Shown here: positions 41,443-50,209 of the stretch, one piece after another
How positions within the stretch are numbered: the first letter of the stretch is position 1
Layout of the letters: each line of letters starts with the position of its first letter
Origin: an uncultured Coriobacteriaceae bacterium
GTDB taxonomy: Bacteria > Actinomycetota > Coriobacteriia > Coriobacteriales > Atopobiaceae
Assembly: GCA_902777325.1 (NCBI GenBank)
Contig: CACYTH010000007.1
Coordinates: 62,001 to 126,000 of the forward strand
Length of the DNA: 64,000 bases
Direction of reading: 5' to 3'
Translations under genes and position numbers: made by a program
The notes under the pieces: generated by a model
The model's input: the letters and a program-made list of their open reading frames with translations, nothing else
The model's database searches: none
What the model was told of the DNA's origin: nothing

Positions 41443-41495
41443 GACCTCGCGCACCCCTCCCCGCAACATGACGCGCTCCATCCTCGCAAAAGGAT

Positions 41496-41529
41496 GGCGA
41501 GGACCCCGCCTGCACGCAGGGTCCTCGCC
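41496..41529 (-). terminator. terminator of the 33-aa peptide gene, shared with the convergent flavoprotein operon
   Basis: GGCGAGGACCC (41496-41506) and GGGTCCTCGCC (41519-41529) form an 11-bp perfect stem. On the minus strand it is followed by ATCCTTTTG, a modest T-tract. It lies 26 bases after the stop codon of the small peptide gene. Confidence 0.65.
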
Positions 41530-41554
41530 GGAGGAGGAGCGCTCTTCGTTTGGC

Positions 41555-41656
41555 CTAGGCGACGTGAATCACGATGGTGCCGATGATTGCCAAGGTCGTG
41601 ATTACGGCAAAGAGGGTCTCATCGAGGTGGTCGCGAATCGAGCTCACGAGCTTCAT
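41555..41656 (-). CDS. 33-residue single-helix membrane peptide
   Basis: A short frame from ATG 41656 to TAG 41555 has an ideal AAAGGAG ribosome-binding site and a terminator just downstream, so it is a complete gene unit. The peptide has an amphipathic, charged N-terminus (MKLVSSIRDHLDETL) and a C-terminal hydrophobic helix (FAVITTLAIIGTIVIHVA). It could be a type I toxin-like peptide, a small regulator of a membrane complex or a bacteriocin-like peptide; the sequence does not say which. It lies in the 335-base gap between the flavoprotein operon and the hydrolase gene. Confidence 0.6.
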   Translation of the reverse strand: MKLVSSIRDHLDETLFAVITTLAIIGTIVIHVA

Positions 41657-41777
41657 GGCTGGTCTCCTTTCCTGGCCTCCCTCACCTTTCGCCCACTACT
41701 ACTGCGCCAATGGCGCATCCGTCCCAAGCGATTTGGCAAAAGCCCAGCTTATGTAGGGAGCGTGAGGGGGCCTGGGC

Positions 41778-42905
41778 TCACTCGCCGCCAGGAGCAAGCT
41801 CCTTGACGAGCTCCAGTACCTCGCGCACGAGCACGTCGCGCACCTCTGGGTCGAGGTCGAGCGCGGCACGGGCCATGCGCGGCGCGGTGACCCGCCAGTT
41901 GATGCGCAGGTCATGGGTGTAGCGCTCCTCGCCCGCGGTCATGATGGCAAAGATGGCGTCCACGAAGCTCCGCCGCTCCTTGAGCGACGCCCGGCGTATC
42001 CAGGCGTTGAGCGAGGTGTCCACGTAGCTCGCGGTGCGGCCCATACGCTCCTCGATCACAAAGTCGCAGCCATCGACCTCCCAGCTCAGGGGGTCATGCT
42101 GCGCAAAGCCGCTGCTGACGCTGCGCACCACGCGGACGTCCTGGTTGTCCTGCTCGAAGAGCATGCCAAAGACCGACGACTTGGGCACCGTCTTGTCGAT
42201 GGGGACCGTGATGCCAATGTCCTCGAGGTCGTCGAGGGTGGTGGAGGTGAAGCCCGGGCCATCGTGGGAGTAGCAGCGCTCGAGACGCCGGCGCAGCTCG
42301 TGGGCGCAGGTCATGCCCACGTAGATGGCTATGTTTCCGCCCTTGGAGTGCCCGCCCGTGTAGAGCCGTCCCGGCACCTGCGAGGCGATGCGCTCGAAGT
42401 AGCGCAGGCCCTGCGCCTGCGAGGGCACCTGCACCTGGAAGGCCATGTTGAGGTTCTCCTTCCAGCCGACCACCGTGTTGTCGGTGCCGCGGAAGGCGAT
42501 GTAGGTGTCGCGCGGGGTGAGCGCAAACGACATCGCGGAGAACTGCATCTCGGTGATGTGGTCGATCTGCATGACGTAGCAGAAGATGCGCACGTCGCGA
42601 TAGCGCGGGCTTGCCGCGAGCGCCGCCGCGAGCCGCCGTGCGCCTGGAGGGTCATACATGTGGTCGCACATCTCGTCGAGCCAGTCCGAGCGCCAGAGGT
42701 CGTGGACGGGCAGCCCCTCCCAGCCCCAGGCGCCCTCGGCCGCCGTCGGCAGCTGGAAGTAGCACAGCTGCGAGAGCACCAGGCTGTCAACCCGGTTGAG
42801 CGGAAGCTCCTCGAAGGTCTCTTGGCGCTCCCACACGTAGTCGATGATGTTCTTGAATGACCCTGGCACGCCGCCCGTTCCCTCCGCCGCAGGTAGTTGC
42901 CGCAA
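41778..42905 (-). CDS. DUF2974 (Mbeg1-like) alpha/beta-hydrolase-fold protein
   Basis: The 375-residue product has the lipase-like nucleophile elbow GGHSKGGN (Ser187 when counted from the TTG start at 42905) and the preceding IAFRGTDNTVVGWKENL, both typical of DUF2974 proteins; natural substrates are not known. The TTG at 42905 has GAGGGG at a good distance; a GTG at 42869 is an alternative start. No signal peptide, so probably cytoplasmic. It follows uvrB closely on the same strand. Confidence 0.82.
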   Translation of the reverse strand: MRQLPAAEGTGGVPGSFKNIIDYVWERQETFEELPLNRVDSLVLSQLCYFQLPTAAEGAWGWEGLPVHDLWRSDWLDEMCDHMYDPPGARRLAAALAASPRYRDVRIFCYVMQIDHITEMQFSAMSFALTPRDTYIAFRGTDNTVVGWKENLNMAFQVQVPSQAQGLRYFERIASQVPGRLYTGGHSKGGNIAIYVGMTCAHELRRRLERCYSHDGPGFTSTTLDDLEDIGITVPIDKTVPKSSVFGMLFEQDNQDVRVVRSVSSGFAQHDPLSWEVDGCDFVIEERMGRTASYVDTSLNAWIRRASLKERRSFVDAIFAIMTAGEERYTHDLRINWRVTAPRMARAALDLDPEVRDVLVREVLELVKELAPGGE

Positions 42906-42926
42906 GTCTTGCCCCTCTAGATGATT

Positions 42927-45158
42927 CTACTTCTTATGCTTGCGATAGCGCCTGCGGGTTGCGTGTGCAGAACCCTTGCGGTCGGTCCGCTTGAGGCGAG
43001 CGATGACATCGTCCTCGCTCTCGCCCTCGAGCGCCCCGCGCAGGGCCACCACCTGGTCGCGCAGTTGGGCCGCCCGCTCGAAGTCCATGCTGGCGGCCGC
43101 CTGCGCCATCTCCTCCTCCAGAGCGGAGAGCACCTGCGAGACCTCCTCCGGCGGCAGCTGCGAGAGCTCGTCCGCAACGCTCTGCACGGCGTCGTGGCGC
43201 TCGTCCGGCGCGCCGTCGCCTCCGCTGTAGAAGGCGCCGTGGCCAAGGGAGTCTCCCCGGCTGCGGTCCTTGCCCTCGAGCGTCGAGTTTGCCTCGTCGA
43301 TGAAGCTTGCGACGTCGGTGATGGACTTCTTGATGGTCTGGGGCACGATCCCGTGCTCCTTGTTGAAGGCCTCCTGGATCGAGCGGCGCCGCGCGGTCTC
43401 GTCGATGGCCTCGCGCATGCTGTCGGTGACGGTGTCGGCGTACATGATGACCTCGCCGCCGGCGTTGCGTGCCGCGCGACCCATCGTCTGGATGAGCGAG
43501 CGCCGGTTGCGCAGGAACCCCTCCTTGTCGGCGTCGAGGATGGCGACGAGGCTCACCTCGGGGATGTCCAGGCCCTCGCGCAGCAGGTTGATGCCCACCA
43601 GCACGCTGATCTTGCCCACGCGCAGGTCGCGGATGATCTCCACGCGGTCGAGCGTGGCGGTGTCCGAGTGCATGTAGTTGACCTTGACGCCCTCGTCGAG
43701 CAGGTGGTCGGTGAGGTCCTCGGCCATGCGCTTGGTGAGCGTAGTCACCAGCACACGCTCCCCCTTGCTGGTGCGCGCCTTGATCTCGTCGATGAGGTCG
43801 TCGATCTGCCCGCGTACCGGGCGCACGTCCACCTTTGGGTCGAGCAGACCCGTGGGGCGGATGACCTGCTCAACGGCCTGCTGGCTCACGCGCTCCTCGT
43901 AGTCGCCCGGGGTGGCCGACACGTATATGTACTGAGGCACCCGCTGCTCGAACTCGTCAAAGCGCAGCGGGCGGTTGTCCAGCGCCGAGGGCAGGCGGAA
44001 GCCGTGCTCCACGAGCGTCACCTTGCGCGAGCGGTCGCCCTCGTACATGCCGCGGATCTGCGGCACCGTCACGTGGCTCTCGTCGATGAAGCAGAGCATG
44101 TCAGAGGGGAAGTAGTCGATGAGCGTGTAGGGCGGCTCGCCGGCCTTGCGGCCGTCGAGGTGGCGCGAGTAGTTCTCGATGCCGGAGCAGAAGCCCATGG
44201 TCTCAAGCATCTCGAGGTCGTAGGCGGTGCGCTGCGAGAGGCGCTGGGCCTCCAGCAGGCGGTCTGCGGCCTTGAGCTCGGCCACGCGCGCCTCTAGCTC
44301 CTCGCTGATGGTCTTGAGGGCGTGGCTCACCTTGGGGCGCTCGGTCACGTAGTGCGACGCCGGCCAGATGGGGATGGCGTCAAACTCGCGCACGAGCTCG
44401 CCGGTGACGATGTCCACCTCGGCGATGAGCTCGACCTCGTCGCCAAAGAAGGAGATGCGCAGGGGATTCTCCGCATAGGGCGGAAAGACGTCCACGGTGT
44501 CGCCGCGCACGCGGAAGTGCCCGCGCTGCAGGTCGTAGTCGTTGCGGTCGTACTGGATGTCGATGAGCGCGCGGATGAGGTCGTCGCGCTCGAGGGGCTC
44601 GTCCTTGCTCACCGTGGGCGCCAGACCCGCGTAGTCCTGCGGGCTGCCGATGCCGTAGATGCAGCTGACCGAGGCGACCACTATCACATCGCGGCGTGAG
44701 AGGAGGCTCGAGGTGGCCTGGTGGCGCAGCTTCTCCACCTCCTCGTTGATGGAGGCGTCCTTCTCGATGTAGGTGTCCGTCTGCGGGACGTAGGCCTCGG
44801 GCTGGTAGTAGTCGTAGTAGCTGACGAAGTAGACCACCGCGTTGTTGGGAAAGAGCTCCTTCATCTCGCTGGCCACCTGTGCCGCGAGCGTCTTGTTGGG
44901 CTCCATGATGAGCGTGGGACGCTGCGTGGCCTCGATCACCTTGGCCATGGAGAAGGTCTTGCCCGAGCCCGTGACGCCCAGAAGCGTCTGGTAGCGCAGG
45001 CCCTCCTCGACGCCGCGCGCGAGCTTCTCGATGGCCTGGGGTTGGTCACCCGCCGGCTTGAACGGGCTCACCACCTCCAGGCGGACGTCCCCGCTCGTAC
45101 GGCCAAAGCGGCGCAGCTCGCCGCCAAAGTGCTCGGTCTGTTGCAAGGTCTCTGACAT
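42927..45158 (-). CDS. uvrB: excinuclease ABC subunit B
   Basis: UvrB is the damage-verifying helicase of nucleotide excision repair. The 743-residue product has Walker A GVTGSGKT (about residues 60-67), the beta-hairpin region [20 protein letters not shown], helicase motifs with FIDESHVT and QTMGRAARN, and a C-terminal UVR (UvrC-binding) motif, followed by a basic tail ending [16 protein letters not shown] precedes the ATG at 45158; the longer open frame to 45527 is not coding. Confidence 0.96.
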   Translation of the reverse strand: MSETLQQTEHFGGELRRFGRTSGDVRLEVVSPFKPAGDQPQAIEKLARGVEEGLRYQTLLGVTGSGKTFSMAKVIEATQRPTLIMEPNKTLAAQVASEMKELFPNNAVVYFVSYYDYYQPEAYVPQTDTYIEKDASINEEVEKLRHQATSSLLSRRDVIVVASVSCIYGIGSPQDYAGLAPTVSKDEPLERDDLIRALIDIQYDRNDYDLQRGHFRVRGDTVDVFPPYAENPLRISFFGDEVELIAEVDIVTGELVREFDAIPIWPASHYVTERPKVSHALKTISEELEARVAELKAADRLLEAQRLSQRTAYDLEMLETMGFCSGIENYSRHLDGRKAGEPPYTLIDYFPSDMLCFIDESHVTVPQIRGMYEGDRSRKVTLVEHGFRLPSALDNRPLRFDEFEQRVPQYIYVSATPGDYEERVSQQAVEQVIRPTGLLDPKVDVRPVRGQIDDLIDEIKARTSKGERVLVTTLTKRMAEDLTDHLLDEGVKVNYMHSDTATLDRVEIIRDLRVGKISVLVGINLLREGLDIPEVSLVAILDADKEGFLRNRRSLIQTMGRAARNAGGEVIMYADTVTDSMREAIDETARRRSIQEAFNKEHGIVPQTIKKSITDVASFIDEANSTLEGKDRSRGDSLGHGAFYSGGDGAPDERHDAVQSVADELSQLPPEEVSQVLSALEEEMAQAAASMDFERAAQLRDQVVALRGALEGESEDDVIARLKRTDRKGSAHATRRRYRKHKK

Positions 45159-45178
45159 GGCTCCCCCTCGTCTGGTAG

Positions 45179-45211
45179 GAACTAGTGTACTATCTCCCAC
45201 CGACAGCGCAA
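45179..45211 (-). promoter_or_regulatory. possible uvrB promoter overlapping a degenerate SOS box
   Basis: On the minus strand TTGCGC (45211-45206) and TACACT (45189-45184) are 16 bases apart. Overlapping the -10 is GAAC-N4-GTAC (45179-45190, plus strand), one base from the Gram-positive LexA core GAAC-N4-GTTC. It lies 20 bases before the uvrB start. Confidence 0.4.
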
Positions 45212-45324
45212 GCAGCCGATGCCCTGACTTGCCCTTTTGTGAGTCACCGCAAGCAATTGTGTCCGCCATGCGCGGTAGAATGGTTCCCTGACCAATTTGG
45301 GACCGTATGGCTTGGAGAGCACCA

Positions 45325-47745
45325 ATGACACAGCAGCGAGACGGACAGGTACAAGGCAGGGCCACGCGCGGATCGGTCGCGCTGCGCATACTGCTCATCA
45401 TCGTGGGCCTGACCCTCATACTCTTTGGCGCAGTCATAGCGATGGCCACGATAGGTATCACGCTCGAGGGCGACCCAAGCATCCTGTTCCTGCTGCCGGG
45501 CAGCATCGCCTCCCTCATTGGCGGCATCTACATCATGGTCAAGCAGGCGCAGATGGGCAAGGCCGACAAGGAGGCCAAGCAGGCCGAGGCAGCCAGCGAG
45601 CGCATCGTGTCCGCAGTCCCCATCACCGGCCCCGGTGCCGGCACCACGCAGCCCGTCCCCACGCCGGCAGAGGTGCCCACGCCCGTCAGCTCCGAGGCGG
45701 AGGAGGTCGCCCGTCTGGTGCTCAGGTCCAACGACCTCTTTGCCACGCTGCGTGACCTCGTGCGCCATGGCTCCGCGCAGAAGTCCGACAAGCGCCATCT
45801 GGTAAGCATGCTCGAGGCCGCTGGTGTCATGGACTGGCAGGATGCCCCGGCCTGCGAGGGTGGCAGGCTTTCGCGCAACACGCACTTCTGGATCCGCATG
45901 CCGGTCGACGAGCTCTCCAACGCCAATTACGACACCCTCATCTCCGCGGAGGCGGCCCTCAACGTCAACCAGGATCTTCCGAGCATGGCCAAGCGCTCGC
46001 TCACCGAGCCCGCCGTCGAGGAGGCCTGCCTCAAGCTCATGCGCGACATGGTCTCGCAGCGCATCGATCGCGGCCCCCTCACCAGCGAGGGCCTGCGCAC
46101 GTGCTATCGCGACGAGGCCGCCCTGGGCTCGGGCGACTGGCTCGTGCGCTCGATCGTCTGCAATGCGGCGGAGTGCATACGCACCCCCTTCCGCGTGGTC
46201 TACGACCTGCGCCTTAACATCAAGGAGGGTCTCGTGGTGCTGAGCCTGGAGGCCCCGCGCCCCGGCTGCTTTGCCATCTTCACGGCCGACAAGGGCGAGC
46301 AGGCCACCTACGCGCGCGCCTACGCCCTGCGCCTCTCGGCCCTCATGGCCGCCCACGCCTTCGACGCGTCCGACCTCGTGACGCGCGTGGTGGTCAACTG
46401 CCACGAGTTTGGCTCCGAGGATACGATCCTCTCCCTCGACATCACGCCCAAGGTGCTTGCCTCCCTGCTCAAGGTGGCGCAGAAGCCCATCCTCGACGAA
46501 GGCTTCCCCACCGACGAGCACATCAGGGCAACGGTCGACGGCGAGGCGTGGCTCGCGCCGGTCGAGCCCTTTGTGGCCATCGACTCCCCCGAGGCGGTTC
46601 CCGAGGAGTCATCCGTCTTCCCCGAGCTCATCACGCGCGAGACCTCCGAGGCCGTGGTGCGCACCTGTGGAGCCAAGCGCGTGTGCGACCTGGGCATCAA
46701 CGAGAACGCCGCCCGCATCGCCTGCTGGAACAAGATCCGCAACGAGCTCGGCGACAAGGTTGAGACGGCGGCCTCAGTCCTGGTGGCTGCGCGCGACGCA
46801 GCCTCCGACATCACCGTCGCAGAGGCCTGCAACCGCACCATGCAGGCCCTCATCAACGGCGAGGCAGACCTCGACAACCGTCACGAGCTGAGCCAGCTCT
46901 TTGTGGAAGGCTCCGCGCTCGACCGCGCCGTGTCCCGCGCCAACAAGCTGCTCAACGACGAGAACGGCAACGAGGATCCCGAGGCGGCCCTCTCCCTGTT
47001 GGAGGCGGCCCTCTCCCCCATTGACGACATGGGCGCCTACCTCGACGACGACTCCTGCGTGTATCGCTACTTCGGCTCGATCCCGGAGCGCATCCACCAC
47101 AACCTCGTCGTGGACGAGGGAGGCCGCGAGATCCGCCTGGTACCCGACTCCTACTTCAACGCCCACGCCAACGCCTCCATCGCGCTCGGCATGCTGGGTC
47201 GCAACGACGAGGCGCTTGCCCACGCGGACACCTGCATTCGGCTTGCCCCCACGTCCACCTATGCCGCGCTGCGCAGGGTGCGCGTGCTCGAGGCCGAGTC
47301 GCGCATCTTTGAGGCCGCCGACCTCATCATCAACACGCTGCGTCATGCCATCACCGCGCACGACGCCTCCATCTGCCACTATCGCCTTGCCTACATGGAG
47401 TGGAAGCTCGGCCGGGAGGACCTCGCCGCGGCCTGCTACGTGCGCTCCTTGGGCTGGCATGCCTCACCGGTGGCAACCCAGGCGCGCGAGGAGCTCGACG
47501 ACCTCATCAAGTCCATCCCCACGCTCGAGCGTCCGACGGAGGAGCAGGCAGACGCGCTGCTCGCCCGCGAGGGCATCCCCCTGGGCTGCGTCCGCAGCGA
47601 CGGCGAGCGCATGCTCGGTGCAGCGGTGGCCTGCATGGATGACGGTCTGCTCTTTACCGCACGGCCGCTCATGGAGTCAATCTTCGAGATGAATGGTGAC
47701 GACGTGGTCGTGGGCGTCTATCGCTCGCTCAGGCTTGAGGTGTAG
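45325..47745 (+). CDS. membrane-anchored TPR-containing protein of unknown function
   Basis: The 806-residue product has two N-terminal transmembrane helices (about residues 18-42 and 51-71), a Pro/Thr/Glu-rich linker, a large cytoplasmic mixed domain (about 120-420) and TPR-like repeats near the C-terminus (around [21 protein letters not shown], given here in part: [18 protein letters not shown]). No catalytic motif is recognised. The start at 45325 was chosen for GGAGAG at six bases; 45307 has no such site. It is divergent from uvrB and overlaps the convergent transglycosylase gene by 28 bases. Confidence 0.72.
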   Translation: MTQQRDGQVQGRATRGSVALRILLIIVGLTLILFGAVIAMATIGITLEGDPSILFLLPGSIASLIGGIYIMVKQAQMGKADKEAKQAEAASERIVSAVPITGPGAGTTQPVPTPAEVPTPVSSEAEEVARLVLRSNDLFATLRDLVRHGSAQKSDKRHLVSMLEAAGVMDWQDAPACEGGRLSRNTHFWIRMPVDELSNANYDTLISAEAALNVNQDLPSMAKRSLTEPAVEEACLKLMRDMVSQRIDRGPLTSEGLRTCYRDEAALGSGDWLVRSIVCNAAECIRTPFRVVYDLRLNIKEGLVVLSLEAPRPGCFAIFTADKGEQATYARAYALRLSALMAAHAFDASDLVTRVVVNCHEFGSEDTILSLDITPKVLASLLKVAQKPILDEGFPTDEHIRATVDGEAWLAPVEPFVAIDSPEAVPEESSVFPELITRETSEAVVRTCGAKRVCDLGINENAARIACWNKIRNELGDKVETAASVLVAARDAASDITVAEACNRTMQALINGEADLDNRHELSQLFVEGSALDRAVSRANKLLNDENGNEDPEAALSLLEAALSPIDDMGAYLDDDSCVYRYFGSIPERIHHNLVVDEGGREIRLVPDSYFNAHANASIALGMLGRNDEALAHADTCIRLAPTSTYAALRRVRVLEAESRIFEAADLIINTLRHAITAHDASICHYRLAYMEWKLGREDLAAACYVRSLGWHASPVATQAREELDDLIKSIPTLERPTEEQADALLAREGIPLGCVRSDGERMLGAAVACMDDGLLFTARPLMESIFEMNGDDVVVGVYRSLRLEV

Positions 47746-48305
47746 AGCTGCTGGTAGCGCTCGTAGGTCATGTTCACGCGCTTGAGGTAGAGCGCCGTCT
47801 CGGGGAACTTGATCGCGTCGGAGATGCTGCCGCCCTCCGCGAGCCATCCCTCAACCGATCCCGGTCCCGCGTTGTAGGCCGCAATGACCTCGTCCGTGGA
47901 CCCAAGCCGCGACTGCAACTGGGAGAGGTACGCGCAGCCATACTCGATGTTTGTCGCCGGGTCGGTGAGATTCTCGGGGTCGTAGCCCCAGACGTCAACC
48001 ACGCCATAATTGGCAAGCTCGGCCGAGGTGGCGGGCATGAGCTGCATGAGGCCGACGGCACCAGCGTCGGACACCGCCGTACTGTCCCAGTTCGACTCGC
48101 ACTTGATGACCGCACACACCAGGAGCGGATCGACCCCATGGCGCTCGGATGACTCGAGGATGGCCTGCTCATGGCTCACGGGATAGAGGAAGCGCCGTCC
48201 AAGGGCGCCGGGCAGACGCACGAAGCCAAAGCTGAGTCCCGCGACGAGCAGCATGGCCATGATGGGAATCGTGCGGTACCACCGCCAGAAGCGGGTCCTT
48301 GCCAT
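47718..48305 (-). CDS. membrane-anchored lytic transglycosylase (SLT domain)
   Basis: The 195-residue product has an N-terminal anchor (about residues 12-30) and a soluble-lytic-transglycosylase domain: catalytic Glu70 in KCESNWD, AVGLMQLMPAT (about 82-92), NIEYGCAYL and AAYNAGPG. It cleaves peptidoglycan glycan chains to 1,6-anhydromuropeptides. The start at 48305 follows GGGAGG one base after the coaE stop codon, so the two are probably co-transcribed. Confidence 0.92.
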   Translation of the reverse strand: MARTRFWRWYRTIPIMAMLLVAGLSFGFVRLPGALGRRFLYPVSHEQAILESSERHGVDPLLVCAVIKCESNWDSTAVSDAGAVGLMQLMPATSAELANYGVVDVWGYDPENLTDPATNIEYGCAYLSQLQSRLGSTDEVIAAYNAGPGSVEGWLAEGGSISDAIKFPETALYLKRVNMTYERYQQLYTSSLSER

Positions 48306-48306
48306 G

Positions 48307-48915
48307 TCACTCACCTCCCTTGTGAGACTCGTACCAGTCGTGCACCTGTGCAATAAGCTCGTCGTATGTGCCCGTGTTGCAGATGATGGTGTCCGCATGG
48401 GTCCGCAGCCACTCGTCCGTGGGTTGGTTTGCCACACGGGCGTCAAAGTCCTCCCCTGTCATGCCGCGGCCAATCGCACGCACGCGCCTGAGCTCGACGG
48501 GACAGTCCACAACCACGGTCTCAGACGCCATATGGCGCATGGCATCCGCGCGGTCGAGCAGGGGAATCTCCACCAGACAGATCTCCGGCGGATCTGCTGC
48601 GGCAGAAAGCGCACTCAGGCGCTCCTCGAGCAGACGTGCGATGGCCGGCAGCTCGATCTGCTCCAGACGCGCCGCATCCTCGCTCGTGGCAAATGCCCGC
48701 TCCGCCAGCAGGCGCCGGTCAAGCGCGCCGGTCTCCTCGTCGAGAAGGTCCATGCCAAAGGCACGAGCGACCTCGAGCGTGGTCTGCGTGCCCGGCAGCA
48801 GGACCTCTCGCGAGAGCTGGTCGAGGTCGATGCGGCAGCACCCGAGCCGCTCAAGCTCACGGGCTACCGTCGATTTGCCCGAGCCTATGCCACCCGCAAG
48901 AAAAACCGTGCGCAT
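48307..48915 (-). CDS. coaE: dephospho-CoA kinase
   Basis: CoaE phosphorylates dephospho-CoA, the last step of coenzyme A synthesis. The 202-residue product has the P-loop GGIGSGKST (about residues 8-16), DLDQLSREV and the lid/ADP region with IPLLDRADAMRHMA and RRVRAIGRG. The start at 48915 has GGAGG at six bases. It lies between a zinc-ribbon membrane protein and the transglycosylase on the same strand. Confidence 0.93.
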   Translation of the reverse strand: MRTVFLAGGIGSGKSTVARELERLGCCRIDLDQLSREVLLPGTQTTLEVARAFGMDLLDEETGALDRRLLAERAFATSEDAARLEQIELPAIARLLEERLSALSAAADPPEICLVEIPLLDRADAMRHMASETVVVDCPVELRRVRAIGRGMTGEDFDARVANQPTDEWLRTHADTIICNTGTYDELIAQVHDWYESHKGGE

Positions 48916-48925
48916 GAAGCCTCCG

Positions 48926-49336
48926 CTAGGAGCGGGCGTCAAACTTCTCGTGGCAGGAGGGACAGGTCACGCGGATCTTGCCCTTGCCGCGCGGCACGCG
49001 CACCTTCTGCCCGCAGTTGGGGCAGGTGAGGTGACGGTAGTTGCGCGTCTCGTCGATGCTGGCCTTGGGGTTTCTCACCCAGCTCGCAGCGGGGCCGATG
49101 AGCTTTAGGAATGCGCGGTTCTCGGCGCGACGCTTGGCGACGTTCTTAGACGAGGTGCGCCAGCACGCGTAGAGCGCGGCCACCAGGGCAAGCGCGCTCA
49201 CGATCTGGTTGCGGGCAAAGATGTTGATGACGAGCAGCACTACCGAGACGCCCAAGACGCAATTGCCCAGCGCATCGGAGCCATTGCGACCCCGCATCCA
49301 GTTGGTGATGCGATCGATGAGAGCCTGCTTGTCCAT
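48926..49336 (-). CDS. membrane protein with C-terminal zinc ribbon
   Basis: The 136-residue product has one or two hydrophobic segments (about residues 22-60), a basic stretch, and a C-terminal zinc ribbon (CPNCGQKVRVPRGKGK...CPSC, about 103-130) resembling zinc-ribbon domains of Tim10/DksA-like small proteins. Similar TM-plus-ribbon proteins are common in Actinobacteria without known function. The ATG at 49336 has a modest GGTGG site. It is 10 bases upstream of coaE. Confidence 0.7.
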   Translation of the reverse strand: MDKQALIDRITNWMRGRNGSDALGNCVLGVSVVLLVINIFARNQIVSALALVAALYACWRTSSKNVAKRRAENRAFLKLIGPAASWVRNPKASIDETRNYRHLTCPNCGQKVRVPRGKGKIRVTCPSCHEKFDARS

Positions 49337-49500
49337 ATGCAACCACCCAATACTTTCTGCTCTGACGCACCGGCTTGGTGCGATTCTCTCCATGTGAGCT
49401 ATGTTGCCCAAAATGGGCCGTCCTTAACCCCATGACCTTCATGGCATCATGCGATTATCGCAGAGATGTGCAGTGCTGGCCACAAGAAGGACAATAAGAG

Positions 49501-49538
49501 CATCGATAAGAAGGAGGCACTCCCTGCGGAGTGCCTCC
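49501..49538 (-). terminator. terminator after the LPKTS protein gene
   Basis: GGAGGCACTCC (49513-49523) and GGAGTGCCTCC (49528-49538) form an 11-bp perfect stem with a four-base loop; TTCTTAT follows on the minus strand. Confidence 0.75.
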
Positions 49539-49570
49539 CGTGGCAATTCTTTGCGGTGGCAAGCAGCTGG

Positions 49571-49891
49571 CTACTTATTGGACTTGCGCTTCTTTGCCCA
49601 GATGCCAGCCGCAACCAGGCCGACTCCAGCGCCGCCGACGAGCGCCCAGAGACGCGGGTTGGCGAGGTCGCTGGTCTTGGGCAGGCGCTTTGTTGACGCC
49701 TTCTTGGCGGGCTTGGGTGTGGGTGACGGCTTGCCGTATACCTCGAATTCCACGCCGGGTATGGGGTTGTTGTCCTGATCCACCTTGTGGATGGTGAACG
49801 AGGTTGTCGCAGCCCATGCTGCCGTCGCCACGAACAGCGCACACGTCAGTGCGAGGGCTGCCGCAACTCCCCTCGGAACCTTGCCTCTCAT
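49571..49891 (-). CDS. short LPXTG-type (LPKTS) cell-wall-anchored protein
   Basis: The 106-residue product has a signal peptide (about residues 1-28), one partial Cna-B/SpaA-like strand pair (SFTIHKVDQDNNPIPGVEF), a Pro/Lys spacer, and a sorting signal LPKTS followed by a hydrophobic helix and KKRKSNK tail. Sortase would link it to the wall. The single incomplete Cna-B-like segment and the very short length suggest a cut-down pilin or adhesin; it also might be a genuine short surface anchor. No sortase gene is in the window. Confidence 0.75.
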   Translation of the reverse strand: MRGKVPRGVAAALALTCALFVATAAWAATTSFTIHKVDQDNNPIPGVEFEVYGKPSPTPKPAKKASTKRLPKTSDLANPRLWALVGGAGVGLVAAGIWAKKRKSNK

Positions 49892-50018
49892 TATTTCTCC
49901 TTGCTCTCACGCCGCACTGAATCTATGGCGTAAGAGTTTTGCTACCAGCATTACACATTAATGCATTTATGTTGCTGCCTTGATAACAATTTAGAAGAAG
50001 AGCGGTTGAGACCAACTA

Positions 50019-50140
50019 ACTGGTCCGTCAATCTGGACGGAACGGGGGCTCGTTGCGTCTCTGGGAGCGGACCGGTGGTGACTGGTCCGTCAATCTGGAC
50101 GGAACGGAGACTCGTTGCGTCTCTCGGAGCGGACCGGTGG
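50019..50140. repeat. two tandem copies of the ~60-bp palindromic-ended repeat
   Basis: Units at 50019-50078 and 50081-50140 both begin ACTGGTCCGTC, carry GGACGGAACGG and CGTTGCGTCTCT, and end GGAGCGGACCGGTGG; the period is 62 bases. The same unit occurs at 14902-15120, 35 kb away. The rest of the 318-base gap between the LPKTS gene and rpsA shows only the rpsA terminator. Confidence 0.8.
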
Positions 50141-50158
50141 CATCATCGCGACATACGA

Positions 50159-50185
50159 AAGGGGGCCGCCCGAAGGCGACCCCCT
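50159..50185 (-). terminator. rpsA terminator
   Basis: On the minus strand AGGGGGTCGCC pairs with GGCGGCCCCCT (one G-T position) around a short loop, followed by TTC. It lies 25 bases after the rpsA stop. Confidence 0.7.
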
Positions 50186-50209
50186 ACTCAAGCGATATGT
50201 GACGCTGAG

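Noticed and set aside
45159..45527. N-terminal extension of uvrB
   Set aside because: UvrB homology and the ribosome-binding site place the start at 45158; the extension would overlap the divergent TPR gene.
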